The position numbers and the translations under genes were made by a program. Shown one piece after another: positions 62,199 through 64,000 of a DNA stretch of 64,000 bases (its first letter is position 1; each line of letters starts with the position of its first letter). Source of the DNA: Paucibacter sp. DJ2R-2 (GTDB lineage: Bacteria; Pseudomonadota; Gammaproteobacteria; Burkholderiales; Burkholderiaceae_C); the NCBI RefSeq assembly GCF_025717675.1, contig NZ_JAJIRT010000002.1, positions 310,001 through 374,000 on the forward strand, given 5' to 3'. Under the pieces are notes generated by a model. The model ran no database searches. It had not been told where the DNA came from and saw nothing but the letters and a program-made list of their open reading frames with translations.

Positions 62199-63413
62199 TC
62201 AGGGCAGGCCGAGCTTGAACCAGGACTCACCGTCCGGCATGCGCAGCCGGGCGCCGGCTTCCGGCTCGCTGCGCAGGCGCTGAATCTCCGCCTCCAGGCG
62301 TTGGCGATCGGCGGCCGCCAGGGCCGCCAAAATCATGGGCGCCAGACCCTGAGTTTGGGTCGCGGCTTCCAGGCTGGCCTGCTGGCGCGCCAGCTGCCGG
62401 GCCCGGAGCTGCCGCCCGGCCTGCTCCGCCGCCTCGGCCTGGCCCAGGCCACGACAGACCCGCTCGAGCATACGGTAGGCCGGCAAGGCGACGACATCGC
62501 GCACGCGCAGATTCGCCGGCTCGAACAAGGCGCTCAGCAGTTGCAAGGCCTGATCCAGATCACCGCGGCTTTCAGCCATCAAAGCCAATTCCAGCTGCAC
62601 CGGCCGGCGCACCGCGTGCCAGCCCTGAGCGCTGGCCTCGACCACACAGTCCTCGAACAAGGCCTGGGCCTCGGCCAAGCGCTGGCTGCGACGCCAGCAG
62701 CGTGCTTGATTGGCCTGCCACATGCAGACCATATAGCGCCCAGGCACCTGCGGCAGCCACAGCTCGGCCCTTGCCGGCAGGCCACGCGCGCGCGCCAAGA
62801 CCGCATCGGCCAGCTCGCTCAAGCCCATGTCCTGGTAGGCGTCATACAGGGTACAGAGCAGATGCATGGCATTGGACGTGCGGCGCAGCTGCTCAAGTGG
62901 CGGGCTGCTATCGTCGCTGTGTTCCAGGGCCTCGAACATGAAACGCTCGGCAGCCACGCCGTCGCCCATGCTCAGATAGGCCATGGCCACCCGTTCCAGG
63001 GCCTGCGCCGCCGTCATGCGCTGGCCCAGGGCCAGGGCGTCCTGCAGCGCCACATGGGCGGCGCGCAAGGCCTGCTCCGGCATGGCCAAGTTGGCGTGGG
63101 CGAAGGACATCTTGATCATCAGCTCGGCACGCTCGGCCGAGGCCTGGTCCACCGACAGCAGATCGAGCATGGCCGCGCTGTCCTGCAGCAGCTCGCTGAA
63201 GCGGTCCAGCCGGGTCAGGCAATCACCGCGCAGCTGGTAGATGCGGCGTGCCAGCGGCCGCAGGCTGGCCGAGCCAGCGGCTTCGAGTGAGTCCAGCAAG
63301 CCGCGCGTGAGGCTGAGCACGGCCTCATAGGCTTCGGCCGCCAACAAGGCCTCGGCCTGACTCAAACTCTCTTCGATCGCCGCAGGCGATCCCGATTCCA
63401 ATTCCAATGCCAT
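62199..63413 (-). CDS. TPR-like helical repeat protein
   Basis: Soluble protein of 404 residues made of paired helices typical of tetratricopeptide repeats, for example EALLAAEAYEAVLSLTRGLL, AYLSMGDGVAAERFMFEAL and LMAESRGDLDQALQLLSALF (each shortened). It ends with a coiled coil and no catalytic or DNA-binding domain, so it looks like the sensory half of larger TPR-GGDEF or TPR-LuxR proteins. Its role is presumably protein binding. The ATG is at 63413. It converges on ornithine cyclodeaminase, nine bases apart. Confidence 0.75.
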   Translation of the reverse strand: MALELESGSPAAIEESLSQAEALLAAEAYEAVLSLTRGLLDSLEAAGSASLRPLARRIYQLRGDCLTRLDRFSELLQDSAAMLDLLSVDQASAERAELMIKMSFAHANLAMPEQALRAAHVALQDALALGQRMTAAQALERVAMAYLSMGDGVAAERFMFEALEHSDDSSPPLEQLRRTSNAMHLLCTLYDAYQDMGLSELADAVLARARGLPARAELWLPQVPGRYMVCMWQANQARCWRRSQRLAEAQALFEDCVVEASAQGWHAVRRPVQLELALMAESRGDLDQALQLLSALFEPANLRVRDVVALPAYRMLERVCRGLGQAEAAEQAGRQLRARQLARQQASLEAATQTQGLAPMILAALAAADRQRLEAEIQRLRSEPEAGARLRMPDGESWFKLGLP

Positions 63414-63526
63414 GGCAGGCCCCAAATCTCGTGGTCCTACACCCTGCCCTGCTTCTTATGGCTTGGCAGTTTAGGCGCCACAGCCGCTGCTGGACATGGG
63501 GGCAAACCGGGGCTGACAGCGGCGAC

Positions 63527-63991
63527 TCAGTCCGGCAGGGCGCGCAGAGCGGCCAACACCGCCTCGTCCAACGCCGGCAAGGCCTGCGCCAGCGCGGCCA
63601 GCTGGGCCCCGTCGGCCGGGCGCTGGGCGGCTGCCCAGATCGGCGCCGGGAAATGGCTGTCCCAGTCGAAACGGGCGATCACATGCCAGTGCAAGTGCGG
63701 CACCACATTGCCCAAGGTGGCCAGATTGACCTTGCGCGGCTGCAGCTGCTCGCGCAAGGCGCGCTCGACTGCGATGACAGCGTCCATGCATGCCGTGCGA
63801 TCTGCGGCCTCAAGATCGCTGAATTCGGCCACATGCGCCTGCCAAATGACGCGGTAAAAGGCCGGAAAATCGGCGTCCAAAACCCGCACCACGCGGTAGC
63901 GAGGGCGCTGCAGCAGCAGCTGAACGCCCGCTTCGGGCAGTGCATGAACAGGGTCACGGCACAAAGGGCAATCACTGAGACAAAGCGACAT
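63527..63991 (-). CDS. HIT family hydrolase
   Basis: Histidine-triad protein of 154 residues. The triad HLHWHV (His99, His101, His103) is intact; the middle histidine is the nucleophile in nucleotide phosphoramidate or dinucleoside polyphosphate hydrolysis. CPLC near the N-terminus resembles the zinc site of Fhit/HINT relatives. The sequence LDADFPAFYRVIWQAHVAEFSDL (shortened: DFPAFYRVIWQAH) is typical of the betaproteobacterial group. The start is at 63991, nine bases from the window end, so upstream signals cannot be seen. Confidence 0.9.
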   Translation of the reverse strand: MSLCLSDCPLCRDPVHALPEAGVQLLLQRPRYRVVRVLDADFPAFYRVIWQAHVAEFSDLEAADRTACMDAVIAVERALREQLQPRKVNLATLGNVVPHLHWHVIARFDWDSHFPAPIWAAAQRPADGAQLAALAQALPALDEAVLAALRALPD

Positions 63992-64000
63992 AAGAGCGAG

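Overview
The window looks like chromosomal DNA from a GC-rich betaproteobacterium of the order Burkholderiales, most likely the Roseateles/Pelomonas/Paucibacter/Rubrivivax group. This is an inference from codon style and gene content: a PEP-CTERM exported protein, a phasin for polyhydroxyalkanoate granules, a PACE efflux protein, several MocR/LysR/LytTR regulators and many c-di-GMP and two-component sensors. I see no rRNA, tRNA, CRISPR array, intact insertion sequence or prophage block. It reads as ordinary chromosome with accessory patches.

Layout. 0.2-5.7 kb: a chemotaxis receptor directly followed by a periplasmic-binding-domain histidine kinase, then a small exported protein. 5.8-9.4 kb (minus): a FecR-domain protein coupled to a CHASE2/PAS/GGDEF/EAL protein. 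9.65-18 kb: an M16 peptidase divergent from a RIO1-like kinase, a lipoprotein, a universal stress protein, an MFS transporter and RmuC. 18-24.2 kb (plus): a very large unknown membrane protein with two related halves, an EamA transporter, a PACE transporter and an NTF2-like protein. 24.3-27 kb (minus): a three-gene LytS-type system containing a kinase-like protein that lacks the phospho-acceptor histidine. 27.1-31 kb: a SUMF1-fold secreted protein and an outer-membrane barrel. 31.4-33.8 kb: a hybrid kinase and a LuxR-type regulator whose genes overlap tail to tail. 34-38.9 kb: a PEP-CTERM surface protein, then a secreted lectin with a cysteine-rich middle and a hydrophobic helical C-terminus. 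39-41 kb: MocR regulator divergent from a DUF2917 gene. 41.4-44.7 kb: a peroxiredoxin/EamA/AhpD-like operon divergent from a LysR regulator. 44.7-53.5 kb: a frameshifted uracil-DNA glycosylase, a GH19 lysozyme-like enzyme, metabolic enzymes, a pair of coupled exported proteins, a histone-deacetylase-family enzyme and a phasin with a clear promoter, operators and terminator. 53.5-64 kb: a dispersed inverted repeat, a LON-domain protein, a patatin lipoprotein, a penicillin acylase family protein, a PAS/GGDEF/EAL protein, an Lrp-type regulator divergent from ornithine cyclodeaminase across a heptamer repeat array, a TPR protein and a HIT hydrolase.

How genes work together. Signal input and c-di-GMP turnover dominate: one chemoreceptor, three or four sensor kinases and two EAL proteins. 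Redox defence is probably served by the LysR-controlled operon at 41.4-43.6 kb. Storage granules are served by the phasin. The items most worth a second look are the kinase-like middle gene of the LytS operon, the duplicated 1430-residue membrane protein, the lectin/helical secreted protein, and the facing heptamer arrays in front of the Lrp-type gene.
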